A stretch of DNA of 64,000 nucleotides from Gammaproteobacteria bacterium (GTDB taxonomy: Bacteria; Pseudomonadota; Gammaproteobacteria; Pseudomonadales; Alcanivoracaceae): contig JAGPVL010000037.1 in assembly GCA_018067045.1 (NCBI GenBank), positions 62,001 through 126,000 of the forward strand, given 5' to 3'. The position numbers were made by a program, and so were the translations under genes. The stretch's first letter is position 1; every line of letters begins with the position of its first letter. This document shows, in pieces, positions 26,600 to 36,383 of the stretch. The notes beneath the pieces are model-generated. The model was not told the origin of the DNA and searched no databases. It saw nothing but the letters and a program-made list of their open reading frames with translations.

Positions 26600-27898
26600 T
26601 TTCAGCCGCCGATGTACTTTTGATATCATATAATTATTGGGGCGTCTAAACGACGATAGCACTCCATCTTTAGCTAGAAAGGCGTCATGAGGAAAATGGG
26701 GGCCTGCGCAAGGAATACAACGATACTAAGCGTAGGGCCATACCAGAGCTGGCAGATTATTGAGTGACGTTCAGTGATGAGGAGCGATAGCTACACAGCC
26801 TTTCTTAAACGTCCTTGCCCAACCATCGCTAGCTTTGTTGCCTACACTAGCGATGAGTAACTCAACATTGTGATTGCTAAAAACGCTCATATTGGCAGTA
26901 AGGAAGATATGTAAAGACAGTCTAGACAACTGCCTTCCGATAAGACGACTTTCTCCGGAATCGCAAAACACTCCAGAAGATAAAAAACAGCCACTACTCA
27001 CCAAGCGCCATCAACCGCTTATCCCAGCGCTCCGCCTAAATACACACATGGCGTAATCCCTATTCTCAGGCGCCGAGCCATTATCATGCCCGCTGCCGTG
27101 AGCGCCATATAGATGCCTCCCCGATAAACGCAAGACCTTTAAGGAGACGCCTGTGTCCGCGGACTTAGCCAACAAGCACCAACGATGCACAGGTGCGTGA
27201 GCCACGTTTTAATGGGATTTTTATCAGGCAGCTCGAAAAAGCTATACTAAAACCTATACTTAATCGATGAATTCAAATGGTAGACGTCGAACTACTGGGG
27301 ACGATATATGCTTATATTTATTGCTCTATCGGTATATAGGCACCCAATAATAGTCGTTCGACAAGAGACACCTCCTGCCCAACTTTTAACAAAGGTCCCC
27401 GTAATTTTACGGCCAAACTTTGCCACAAAATCACGCCTTCCAAATGAGAACCGCAACTGCCTTTGACCACTTTCTAGTACATAGTCAAAATGAAACTCGT
27501 TCTAAAGGGCAGCGCAGCATCAGTGTGTTCGCATCGTCCGCATTCAATGACACTTCGATGCCTTGCTCACAGCCCAGTACCGTATTCGTTGCCTTCCATG
27601 GCGTATCCGCCACTTCAACATCCCACACTCAACACTTCTTCGATCAGCGTGATCGCACGACGACCAACACTGCGTATTGGTGTACTACCACTCTTCGGTA
27701 CCTGACCGACATTATCGACATACAGATCACCGTACGCTTGTCTTGGCTATGGCCCTCAGTACGCGGCACCAGCAGCTCCACTGGCACGAAGATCGCAGCT
27801 CTACCTCCGACAAGCCGCGGGGCCCTCGACTAATTCAGGCAAGCCTATAACTCCAATCAAGCGTTCACGCCACTCGCCACGTAAAGCCCAGCAAAGAG
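26600..27898. other. Gene-poor stretch, about 1.3 kb
   Basis: I see no credible gene here. Open frames are short, have no ribosome sites and resemble no family I know. A few short protein-like segments on the minus strand (around 27485-27613 and 27011-27205) suggest decayed genes, but this cannot be shown by reading alone. Confidence 0.5.
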
Positions 27899-30800
27899 CT
27901 ATTCCCGAGTAACGCGATATACCACCGCATACAAGGCGGGCAGTGATAGCAGCGTCAGCGCGGTGGCGACGATCAGCCCTCCCATTATCGCAACCGCCAT
28001 GGGTCCCCAGAATGCCGTCGAGATCAGCGGTATCATGGCTAAAACAGCGGTAATCGTGGTTAGGAAAATCGGTCTAGCACGGCGCACGGCAGCCGCCACG
28101 ATCGCGTCAAAACGCGTCATTCCTCTTTGAATATCCTTATCGATCTGATCAATCAGGATCAGAGAATTTCGAATAATCATGCCACTCATGACGATCACCC
28201 CAAGGAACGCCACAAATCCTAGTGGTCGATCCAAAATAATCAACGTCCAGACGGCACCAATAATTCCCAGTGGGCCGGTGACTAGCATCATCAGCGCCAA
28301 TCCGAAACTACGCAGCTGGAGCATTAAGAGTGTGAGAATTAAGGCCGCCATCGGCACCAGCCAAGCCATAATCGATTTCTGCCCCTTCTGCGATTGCTCG
28401 ACAGTACCGGCAATTTCAATTCCGTAGCCGTGCGGCATCAATTGACGAATTTCATCCAGCTTTTGATCCAATCTACGCGCCACCGTGTCACCCTGAGCCT
28501 CGGCAACCACGTCACTCTGTACCGTAACGGCGTAATTTCGATTGTGCCGCCACAAGACGCCCGGCTCCCACGCCAACGATGCGCGAGCCACTTGAGAAAT
28601 CGGCACCGAACGACCGCTTTCAAGTGGCAGGTAACCCTGCGCGATAGAGGAGAGATTGTCCCGCTCATGAACTGGCTGACGCAGCAAAATAGGAACGCGG
28701 TCATCACCATCAAGGTAGGTGCCAAGCGAAAAGCCCGACAATAGAGCCTGGCCAGCCGCAGCAACGCCGGCGGTAGAAGATCCGATCTGGCGGGCACGGG
28801 ACTGGTCTATCCGCAACGCCATCACCTTGATCGGCTCATTCCAGTTGTCATTAAGGCCAGCAACTTCATTGTCCGTAGACATCACATCGCTAACCTGATC
28901 AGCCCAGCTGCGCACTTGCTTCGGATCCGCGCCGGTCACGCGAAACTGGACCGGATACGGTACCGGCGGCCCGTTTGGCAGCAAACGAGCACGACTACGT
29001 ATTTCCGGAAACTCTTCCGCCAGTATATGGCGGACACGTCCAAGTAACTTGTCACGCTGATCAATGTGATCCGCCTCGATGATCATCTGCGAGACATTGC
29101 TCTGCGGAAATAATACATCCATGGGCAAATAAAACCGCGGCGCCCCAGACCCAACAAAACTGGTCACCTGTCCTGTCTCGGGAAGACCGAGCAGGCGCGC
29201 CTCTACCCTCTCGACATTTTCCTGCATGTGCGTCACGCTCGCGCCTTCTTGCAGCCAAAGATCAACCAATATTTCTGGGCGACTCGACTCTGGGAAGAAC
29301 TGCTTTTCTACCAAACCAATGCCCATTACGCCGACGAGCAAGGCTAGCCCGGTCACTGCCAGTGTGCGCCACTTGCGCTCCACACAGCTTTCCACCCACC
29401 CCTTCACCCGCCGGTAGAATGGGGTGTCATAGACGGCCTCTGAGTCAAGATCGCTCGGCTCTCGCGGCGCCTCCCGCAGTAATCTGTGAGCCATGAAAGG
29501 AACAAAATAAACTGCAACCAACCAAGAAATGATCAGCGTCGAGGCGGTCACCGCAAAAATAGCAAAGGTATATTCACCAACCGATGACTTAGCGAGCCCG
29601 ATCGGAAGAAAGCCAACAGCAGTAATTAAAGTGCCGGTGAGCATCGGCATCGCCGTTTCTGAGTAAGCAAAGGTCGCGGCACTAAAACGATCCAGCCCCT
29701 CTTCTAGCTTGCGCACCGTCATCTCAATAATAATGATGGCATCGTCCACCAATAAACCGAGGGAAATAATCAAGGCGCCCAGTGAAATCTTGTGCAAATT
29801 AATGTCGGCGAGATACATCACCAAAAACGTGCCCGCCAGTACGGTCGGGATCGCCAGCGCCACAACCACACCCGGCCGCCAATCAATATTCCAAATACTG
29901 CCCTGCATACCCAAGGTGACGAACGTCACCAACAACACAATCAGCAGTGCCTCGATCAGCGCGCTGATGAATTCGCCAACGGAGTCTGCCACGACTTTGG
30001 GCTGATTTTGCACACGCTCCAGCTCCATGCCTAACGGCAAGTTGGCGCGAATGATTTGAAGTTCACTCTGCAGCCGCTCGCCAAGCTGAATAATGTCGCC
30101 GCCCTTGCGCATCGAAACACCGATGGCGATGACAGGCCTGCCGTTGACGCGCACAAGAGGGTCGCTTGGGTCGACATAACCTTCCTGTACCGTGGCAATA
30201 TCCGAAAGCTTAACGGTGCGCCCATCAGCGTGAACCGGTAACGCCCGTAACGCGTCGAGATTATTAATCTGCCCCGACACCCGCATCGGAATTTGTTCCC
30301 GCTCCGCTTGCAAGACGCCCGCTGGCCGCACCTCACTTTGCAGCGTCAGCTGCTCGGCCAGCGTCGGAATGGTGATACCCAGCATGGCTAGCCGCGCATG
30401 GGAGGCCTCAACAAGAACACGACGCGTCTGACTCCCAAATAGCTTCACTCGTCCCACGTCAGGAAGCCGCATCAGCGATTTACTGATCTGGTCAGCGGTA
30501 TCCTCTAGCTCACGCCAACTGAACTCATCGCCTTGCAGCGCATAAATCAAACCGAAAACATCGCCGAACTCGTCATTAATAAACGGGCCTTGTACCGCCG
30601 GCGGCATTTGTGGCCAGACATCACCAATTTTCTTGCGCGCCAAATACCAGATATGCGGAATCTGGTCCGGCGGAGAAGAATCCTTAATCTGGAAGATAAT
30701 GTTGAGCTCACCGGGCTTCGCGTAGCTGCGAATCTCATCGGCGTACGGAACGTCTTGAAGGGTTCTTTCGAGGCGGTCACCCACCTGCTCGACCATTTGT

Positions 30801-30976
30801 TCAGCCGTGGCGCCAGGCCAATATGCCTGCACAACCATCATCCGGTAGTTGAATGGAGGGTCTTCATCCTGCCCCAGAGAACCGAGGGAGAACCCGCCCG
30901 CCATAAGCAGCAAAACAAGGAAGTATAGCGCCATCTTTGGTTGGCTGATGGCGGCCCGAGACGGATTAAACTTCAT
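27899..30976 (-). CDS. RND efflux permease (second pump)
   Basis: About 1025 residues from ATG 30976; the ORF can extend to a TTG at 30982 overlapping the adaptor stop. AcrB/HAE1-type pump with the proton-relay acids in ISLGLLVDDAIIIIEMTVRK and DEDPPF after the first helix, as in the pump at 2256-5330. Many blocks are closely similar between the two (for example EQFFPESSRPEILVDLW-like and AFWGPMAVAIMGGLIVATAL), so they are paralogues of one subfamily. It is in an operon with its own adaptor and TetR regulator and probably exports hydrophobic compounds. Confidence 0.94.
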   Translation of the reverse strand: MKFNPSRAAISQPKMALYFLVLLLMAGGFSLGSLGQDEDPPFNYRMMVVQAYWPGATAEQMVEQVGDRLERTLQDVPYADEIRSYAKPGELNIIFQIKDSSPPDQIPHIWYLARKKIGDVWPQMPPAVQGPFINDEFGDVFGLIYALQGDEFSWRELEDTADQISKSLMRLPDVGRVKLFGSQTRRVLVEASHARLAMLGITIPTLAEQLTLQSEVRPAGVLQAEREQIPMRVSGQINNLDALRALPVHADGRTVKLSDIATVQEGYVDPSDPLVRVNGRPVIAIGVSMRKGGDIIQLGERLQSELQIIRANLPLGMELERVQNQPKVVADSVGEFISALIEALLIVLLVTFVTLGMQGSIWNIDWRPGVVVALAIPTVLAGTFLVMYLADINLHKISLGALIISLGLLVDDAIIIIEMTVRKLEEGLDRFSAATFAYSETAMPMLTGTLITAVGFLPIGLAKSSVGEYTFAIFAVTASTLIISWLVAVYFVPFMAHRLLREAPREPSDLDSEAVYDTPFYRRVKGWVESCVERKWRTLAVTGLALLVGVMGIGLVEKQFFPESSRPEILVDLWLQEGASVTHMQENVERVEARLLGLPETGQVTSFVGSGAPRFYLPMDVLFPQSNVSQMIIEADHIDQRDKLLGRVRHILAEEFPEIRSRARLLPNGPPVPYPVQFRVTGADPKQVRSWADQVSDVMSTDNEVAGLNDNWNEPIKVMALRIDQSRARQIGSSTAGVAAAGQALLSGFSLGTYLDGDDRVPILLRQPVHERDNLSSIAQGYLPLESGRSVPISQVARASLAWEPGVLWRHNRNYAVTVQSDVVAEAQGDTVARRLDQKLDEIRQLMPHGYGIEIAGTVEQSQKGQKSIMAWLVPMAALILTLLMLQLRSFGLALMMLVTGPLGIIGAVWTLIILDRPLGFVAFLGVIVMSGMIIRNSLILIDQIDKDIQRGMTRFDAIVAAAVRRARPIFLTTITAVLAMIPLISTAFWGPMAVAIMGGLIVATALTLLSLPALYAVVYRVTRE

Positions 30977-30978
30977 TC

Positions 30979-32094
30979 TCAAGGCGCCTCTTGCTCGGCC
31001 GAAATCGGTTCCATAGCACGAGCAGGCATACCATCGGTAATCACATGGACGCCAGCCAAGGCCAGTAACTCACCTGGTTCTACACCCTGTACCAACGCAT
31101 CGTTGCCGCGCACACCCACAATCTCAACCGAGCGATGACGCATCACACCCTGCTCTGCATCGTAAACCCAAACGCCTGCTCCCTGCTCCAGCTGAATCAG
31201 CGAAGCTGACGGTACCAGTACGCCGGGAATGCTGTCCGCCGGTCGAAGTCGCAGAACCCCTGTCATGCCAACCTCTAAAGCAGGCGCTTGGGTGTCAATG
31301 CTGTAACGGGCGCGGAATGTGCGGGTAACGGGATCGGCCGCCGCCCCTAATTCACGCAAGCTAACGGAATATTCCTGCTCACCATGCGCCCATAACCTGA
31401 GCGTGGCATCCGTTGCCATTGCCAGCGCGCGCTGCCCCTCAGGAATATCGACGACGATATCCCGAGGGCCGTCTACCACAAGACTCAAAACAGGCGTTCC
31501 AGGGGCAACAACATCTCCGACATCAACGAATACCCCTGTCACCACCCCCGCATCGACGGCTTTAAGATTCGCGTAATCAAGGCGATTTTTGGCTTGTGAC
31601 AACTCCGACTCGGTTTGATCCAACACTGCCCGCGACCGTCGCGCGGCCAACTCGGCCCGATCCAGCTCAACATCAGAAACAAACTTCTGTTCGTGCAACC
31701 CACGGAATCGTTTCAACTCAGTCTCAGCCAGCCCCCAGTCCGCCTTGGCGCCATCGCGCCTTGCCAATGCAGCGGTGTACTCAAGCTGAAGATCGGCGCG
31801 ATCCAGTCTCATCAACACTTCTCCCTGATGCACCACATCACCAGGACTCACCAGCCTTTGGCTTATTTTGCCATTCACACGAAAGCCCGGCGCCGATTCC
31901 ACTCTGGCCTGTACCGAACCTGCGAACTCAACCATCGTGCTTACGTCGGCCGACTCAACTTTTGTTAATTTAACCGGCCTTGCTTCGGGCACCTCAGGCT
32001 CTGGGCTACAGCCCATAACGGCGGTCAAAAGCATTACCGTGAGCAACCGTGCAGAGCGCTCGAAAAAGATATCTTTCGTCTTACTATTCGTCAC
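30979..32094 (-). CDS. RND periplasmic adaptor lipoprotein (second pump)
   Basis: About 371 residues from GTG 32094, preferred because AGGTGG stands 5 bases upstream; GTG 32103 is the other possibility and overlaps the regulator gene. A lipoprotein signal with lipobox AVMGC is followed by the lipoyl-like domain (GKISQRLVSPGDVVHQGEVL), an Arg/Glu-rich coiled coil and beta domains. Its stop is directly followed by the permease start. Partner of the permease at 27899-30976. Confidence 0.92.
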   Translation of the reverse strand: MTNSKTKDIFFERSARLLTVMLLTAVMGCSPEPEVPEARPVKLTKVESADVSTMVEFAGSVQARVESAPGFRVNGKISQRLVSPGDVVHQGEVLMRLDRADLQLEYTAALARRDGAKADWGLAETELKRFRGLHEQKFVSDVELDRAELAARRSRAVLDQTESELSQAKNRLDYANLKAVDAGVVTGVFVDVGDVVAPGTPVLSLVVDGPRDIVVDIPEGQRALAMATDATLRLWAHGEQEYSVSLRELGAAADPVTRTFRARYSIDTQAPALEVGMTGVLRLRPADSIPGVLVPSASLIQLEQGAGVWVYDAEQGVMRHRSVEIVGVRGNDALVQGVEPGELLALAGVHVITDGMPARAMEPISAEQEAP

Positions 32095-32095
32095 A

Positions 32096-32743
32096 TTAAC
32101 CACCTATTGAGAACAGCGAAGCCACCAACACATCGACAACTTCATCTGCTACATGCGCCATTTCTGAACTCGCCACATCCGTACCTTCGCCAATCAGCAA
32201 TATCGGAAAAACCAATAACCGTGGCGCACCTAACATCAACGCCTCAAACCCGATTCGACCCAGCTGACGCTTTTTACTGCCATGGAGATACATCTCCCAC
32301 AGCACGTCCATAATCGGCCTCAGATAACGCGCACGCAGAAAAGCGGCGCGGCGGTTTTCTTGCTCACCTTCGCGATAAAGAAACGCCAACAAGCCCGGCT
32401 TGCCGAGTAACGAATGCAAAACGCCCCTCATCGATTCACTAAGGTCCACCGCCCCGGCACGATCTGTCGGATGAAGCGAAGCCCGCAAAACCTCCATCTG
32501 CTGCTCATGGATAGGGCCGTATGCGGCCTCTACCGCCTCGAACCAAAGCGCTTCTTTTGTCCCAAACATGTGGTTAAGCAGCGCGGTGCTGACACCCGCC
32601 AATGAAGAAATCTGGCGGATCGTGGCGCTGTCGTAACCCTGGGTCATGAAAACCTGGAAAGCAGCTGCCAACACAGCCTGCTGAGAAACAGGATCGGCCT
32701 TGGATGAAGGTCTGCCACGAGGGCGAATTGATTTATTGGACAT
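32096..32743 (-). CDS. TetR-family regulator of the second RND pump
   Basis: 215 residues. The N-terminal helix-turn-helix region reads AAFQVFMTQGYDSATIRQIS, then SLAGVSTALLNHMFGTKEAL, with a basic arm (RPRGRPSSK) before it. The C-terminal ligand domain shows no assigned subfamily. It is the first gene of the regulator-adaptor-permease operon and most likely represses it. A dyad ATTGG-N8-CCAAT (32735-32752) overlaps its start codon and could be its own operator. Confidence 0.92.
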   Translation of the reverse strand: MSNKSIRPRGRPSSKADPVSQQAVLAAAFQVFMTQGYDSATIRQISSLAGVSTALLNHMFGTKEALWFEAVEAAYGPIHEQQMEVLRASLHPTDRAGAVDLSESMRGVLHSLLGKPGLLAFLYREGEQENRRAAFLRARYLRPIMDVLWEMYLHGSKKRQLGRIGFEALMLGAPRLLVFPILLIGEGTDVASSEMAHVADEVVDVLVASLFSIGG

Positions 32744-32902
32744 TCGGCCAATTTAAGGCACGACTACCGTGAGTGCAAGTGAAAGGAGAATTTTTAGGCT
32801 ACTTTAGGACGGCAGGATACGCGCTCCATCGTTGCCGAGGAGACAGCGCGGATAAATCACGCTATTAACGAAAGGGGCGACACCGCCAGCCCCCGTGGAT
32901 CG

Positions 32903-33517
32903 CTACTGATCAGTTCTGCTAATCACCGCATCCCTAATCAAATGCCAGACGAAGTTGCCAATATCTTCAGCCGAATATCGACCTCCCTCATGAAACCAAG
33001 TCGCCACCCAGTTGAGGGCGCCAAGACCAATCAACCGCAACAAACTCAGATCCACATCCGCACGGACCACCCCCTGAGCCGCCAGCGATTGCAACATCGT
33101 CGCCCACAGCACCTCATATCTGTCACGCAAGCCGATCATTTCTTGCCGCGCCTCCCCGCGCAGGGAGCGCCACTCGAACAACAGCACGTAAACCATGTCC
33201 GAGCCACCAACCAACAGCTCCAAATGCGCATTCAGCGCCCTTCGCAGCTGCTCAACAGGATCTGAAACCCCCGTAATCGCAAGTGAAACCGAATTTGAAG
33301 CCTGCTCCAAAGCCAGTCGCATCAAATCGACCAGCAGACTTTCTTTTGACGGGTAACGGTAATGAAGGCTGCCCGGCAACATGTCACACGCCTCAGCAAT
33401 TTCTTTAACGGTCGTTCGATCAAACCCCTGCTGTCGAAACAAACGCGCCGCTGCCGCCAGCACAAGCGCACGGTCCGCCTCGGCCACCGGCGTGGCCTGA
33501 TTTTTCTTTCTTCCCAT
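32903..33517 (-). CDS. TetR-family regulator, candidate regulator of the lipid island
   Basis: 204 residues with a TetR helix-turn-helix (AARLFRQQGFDRTTVKEIAE, then ACDMLPGSLHYRYPSKESLL). The PGSLHYRYPSKE form and the ligand-domain style resemble KstR2/FadR-type TetR regulators that respond to acyl-CoA esters. It is divergent from the PF10118 gene at 33696, and the gap holds a TTTGG-N8-CCAAA dyad that recurs before three other lipid genes. I infer it binds that motif and controls those units, probably lifted by an acyl-CoA. Confidence 0.9.
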   Translation of the reverse strand: MGRKKNQATPVAEADRALVLAAAARLFRQQGFDRTTVKEIAEACDMLPGSLHYRYPSKESLLVDLMRLALEQASNSVSLAITGVSDPVEQLRRALNAHLELLVGGSDMVYVLLFEWRSLRGEARQEMIGLRDRYEVLWATMLQSLAAQGVVRADVDLSLLRLIGLGALNWVATWFHEGGRYSAEDIGNFVWHLIRDAVISRTDQ

Positions 33518-33641
33518 GAGCCCATCCTACGCTGTAAGTCATTGATTCTAACATCAAAATTAAAGTCATCACACCTTCCAACGCAGCATCATCCGCGTGA
33601 GAACGGCAAAAAACACGACCAATGTGGGTTCATTCATTGAG

Positions 33642-33659
33642 TTTGGCCCACCAACCAAA
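33642..33659. promoter_or_regulatory. Candidate operator, copy 1 (TTTGG-N8-CCAAA)
   Basis: TTTGGCCCACCAACCAAA lies 37 bases before the start of the PF10118 gene and in the divergent gap next to the TetR gene. Same 18-bp dyad as at 34925, 39615 and 51812. Confidence 0.7.
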
Positions 33660-33695
33660 TATATTTATGCAGTACCCTTCGTCTGGAGAAGCCCC

Positions 33696-34637
33696 ATGGC
33701 CCTCGCAAATCGTAAGATCGGTTATAACGAAGTTGTCACCCGAGATATACACTTCCCCATGCATATTAATAATGTGAGCCGCCATTGGTTCGCAAATGAC
33801 CCTTGGTCTACGCACTGGATGAACGCCATTCTCGCCGCCGTTCCTGACGGAGAGCGCTGGGTGATGAATTCAGCAAGACGCCAACTTAACAAGCTTGATG
33901 ATCCAGAGGTTCTCAAAGCCGCGAAAAAATTCATCCTTCAAGAACGGATTCATGCCCGTGAACACGATGAGATGAATGCCGTCGGGGTCAAGCACGGAAT
34001 CCCCATCGACAAAGTTGAAGGCGTCTTCAAGTTGATTCGCAAGCAACTTCAACACCGCCTCACTGACGACATGCAAAGCTCTATCGCCGCTGCTTTCGAG
34101 CATTTCACCGCCATCATCTCTGCGGTATTGCTCGAACACCCAGAGCTTTTTGACGACACTCATCCCGAATTAAGTGCCATGCTCTACTGGCATTTCGTCG
34201 AAGAAACGGAACACAAGAGTGTCAGCTTTGATGTTTTCGTTGACGCCAGTGGCGGCGGCTTACGCAGTTACCGGTTGCGCGCGAGTGGGATGCTGCTGGC
34301 CATTGCGCTGGGTTTCCCAATCATGATCGGCAATCAGACCTATCTGCTATACAAAGATCGACAGATATTGAATCTACGCTCAGCCGCGCACATGGCGAAA
34401 ATGCTTTTCTGGCGGCCCGGTATTCTGTCCAAGGTCCTCGGTGGCGTAACGCCCTACTTCTCCCCGACCTTCCATCCCTGGGATGACGACAACCGACATG
34501 TGATTCATATCTGGAAGCGCGCCTACGAAGAGACCGGCGATCCACAGAAGGCCTATCAGGCACTGCGTGATCACCGCAGACGCAACCTCCCCCCGACACG
34601 TACGACGCCCCTCATGCCTGCTTCGCAACAGGCCTGA
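33696..34637 (+). CDS. PF10118-type putative metal-dependent hydrolase (copy 1)
   Basis: About 313 residues from ATG 33696 (GGAG upstream). The protein belongs to the predicted metal-dependent hydrolase family PF10118 (COG3687), of unknown reaction. Candidate metal ligands are in ILQERIHAREHDEMN, AAFEHFTA and FVEETEHKSVSFDVF; the paired Glu/ExxH pattern looks like a helical di-iron site. A hydrophobic segment follows (ASGMLLAIALGFPIMIG), so it may be membrane-attached. Two paralogues occur at 42090 and 50884 in the same lipid island. I infer a role in hydrocarbon or lipid metabolism. Confidence 0.82.
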   Translation: MALANRKIGYNEVVTRDIHFPMHINNVSRHWFANDPWSTHWMNAILAAVPDGERWVMNSARRQLNKLDDPEVLKAAKKFILQERIHAREHDEMNAVGVKHGIPIDKVEGVFKLIRKQLQHRLTDDMQSSIAAAFEHFTAIISAVLLEHPELFDDTHPELSAMLYWHFVEETEHKSVSFDVFVDASGGGLRSYRLRASGMLLAIALGFPIMIGNQTYLLYKDRQILNLRSAAHMAKMLFWRPGILSKVLGGVTPYFSPTFHPWDDDNRHVIHIWKRAYEETGDPQKAYQALRDHRRRNLPPTRTTPLMPASQQA

Positions 34638-34984
34638 GGGAACTGAGGCGCCGACCGATGCCCGCCGCAGTATTAACTGGGGCCGGCATCACATAGCACG
34701 AAACCGCCATGCTCTTATCAGCGGCAACGCCGGACAACGGCCAACAAAGGGAGCCTTCCAACGAAGCCCAGATTGGGTGCCGGCAAACCCAACCATGCCC
34801 TGCCAAACGGGCGAAAGAAGCGCTCTCAACTACCGCTTACGTTATCCATCGCCATCGCCGTCTTTTTTTGGCCTTTCTAAACCTTCCCCCCCATAGACAC
34901 CCACGCAGAAATTTGACAGTCTTGTTTGGTCGGTCAACCAATCAATCTAAACAACAAAGTCTCGAACCATATTAGGAGTTAAAA
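34638..34984. other. Intergenic gap before the FadL gene
   Basis: 347 bases without a gene that I can support; the only structure I see is the operator-like dyad at 34925-34942 and the ribosome site TTAGGAG before the FadL start. Confidence 0.6.
34925..34942. promoter_or_regulatory. Candidate operator, copy 2
   Basis: TTTGGTCGGTCAACCAAT, one mismatch in the dyad, 42 bases before the FadL-like gene start. Confidence 0.65.
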
Positions 34985-36334
34985 ATGCCTTCAGGAAAAA
35001 ATAAACGCCTGTCCCTTCTTGCTGCCGCACTGTTTTCACCCTGCATCGCCAGTGCCGGCGCTGGCGACAGCGCCACCAACTATGGCTTAGGCCCCATGAA
35101 TGTCGGCAGCGCGTTAGCGTTCAGCCCTTTTACATCAAACAGTTGGTCGGTTTACTACAACCCCGCCGCAATGGCTCGCTCCCCTGAAGGAGAGCTAAGT
35201 ACCATTGTGCAGTATGGTGACCAAGAACTACGCGCCAAGTCGTTAGGCGGCACAGCGCCTTTAGCACGCGAAAATGATGTACTCTCCGACGCCAGCTCCG
35301 AGCTATTACTGATAGGCCTCAAGACCCGTATGGCCGGCGTCACTAGCACAGAGACACCGATATACTTCGGCCTGAACGTTGGCGTTGATGAATTCACCTC
35401 CAACCTCGTGCCCTACCAAGCCAACACCTCACAAAAGGGACAGTTTTTACGCTACGAATCCCAACCACTTTATTTGGCCTTTGGTGGCGCAGTCAGCAAC
35501 ATCGTCAGAGGTGTTGACCTCGGGATATCCGCACGGCTAACGCTAGAAGCGAAGGCCAGCATGCAAGCCGTATCTGACCTTGGCGGAAACACCGATTCAG
35601 AAAAGCTTTCTCTTGAAGCGTCTCCCTCCCTGTCGCCAGCACTCGGCATCAACGTCCGCACAGGCGAAATGTTTTGCGGCTCGGGCGAATGCATGCCTTT
35701 TGGCATGGACAAGTTAGAGGTCGCACTATTTTGGCGGGCCGAAAGCAACTATGAGGTCTCCGTAGACGCCAATGTCGTCGTACCTGGCGTTATACCTGAC
35801 CCTGGGTTGGGCCTGCTACTGACCACAATCGACACCTACCAACCCGAGGTTCGCGGTGCCGCCCTCTTACTGCCTGTCGGAAAATTCGAACTCACGGCGG
35901 CGATCGAACAACACAGCTGGTCCGCCCTGCAAAAAGAATTTGCCCAAGACACCATCCGTGACCAAGCCAACTTGGCCTTTGACGATGTCACCATTCCGCG
36001 TATCGGTGTCAGCTATCAATGGTCTGACTCGCTGAAGCTATTTGCTGGCGCAGCAATAGAGGATTCACCGTTACAGTCAAACCGGTCCCAAGATGTCAAC
36101 TACCTCGACACCGACAAAAAGGTTCTAGGATTAGGCGCAAGCTACCGTCTCGCCAGCGCTCCACTGGTAAACATGCCGCTAGAAATTGCCCTCGCATACC
36201 AGTACCAAATGCTGGATGAGGCTGACTTTGAACTCACCTCCATTGACTCTCCTACCCACCCCGCCCCTTACGAGACCGTAACAGCGGATGGTGAAATCCA
36301 AGTCTTTTCCTCGTCCTTTTCTCTAAAGTTCTGA
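34985..36334 (+). CDS. FadL/TodX-type outer membrane transporter
   Basis: 449 residues with an N-terminal signal peptide (LSLLAAALFSPCIASAGAG). Mature N-terminus and first strands (GSALAFSPFTSNSWSVYYNPAAMARSP without the first residues) carry the NPA motif of the OMPP1/FadL/TodX family, which takes up long-chain fatty acids or hydrocarbons through a beta barrel. It ends in an aromatic residue (SSSFSLKF), as outer membrane barrels do. It forms a two-gene unit with the large lipoprotein gene and has a candidate operator upstream. Probably the uptake channel for the island's substrate. Confidence 0.9.
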   Translation: MPSGKNKRLSLLAAALFSPCIASAGAGDSATNYGLGPMNVGSALAFSPFTSNSWSVYYNPAAMARSPEGELSTIVQYGDQELRAKSLGGTAPLARENDVLSDASSELLLIGLKTRMAGVTSTETPIYFGLNVGVDEFTSNLVPYQANTSQKGQFLRYESQPLYLAFGGAVSNIVRGVDLGISARLTLEAKASMQAVSDLGGNTDSEKLSLEASPSLSPALGINVRTGEMFCGSGECMPFGMDKLEVALFWRAESNYEVSVDANVVVPGVIPDPGLGLLLTTIDTYQPEVRGAALLLPVGKFELTAAIEQHSWSALQKEFAQDTIRDQANLAFDDVTIPRIGVSYQWSDSLKLFAGAAIEDSPLQSNRSQDVNYLDTDKKVLGLGASYRLASAPLVNMPLEIALAYQYQMLDEADFELTSIDSPTHPAPYETVTADGEIQVFSSSFSLKF

Positions 36335-36383
36335 GGTTAAAGTTTTGACACCCCTAAAAATAATGCCTCTCCGGAGAAGAACA

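Noticed and set aside
26771-27205. Minus-strand ORFs of 77 and 64 codons
   Set aside because: No ribosome site, no recognisable domain and biased composition; at best remnants of decayed genes.
27485-27613. 42-residue minus-strand ORF with a protein-like composition
   Set aside because: Too short and without a recognisable family; possibly the tail of a lost gene, but this cannot be shown.
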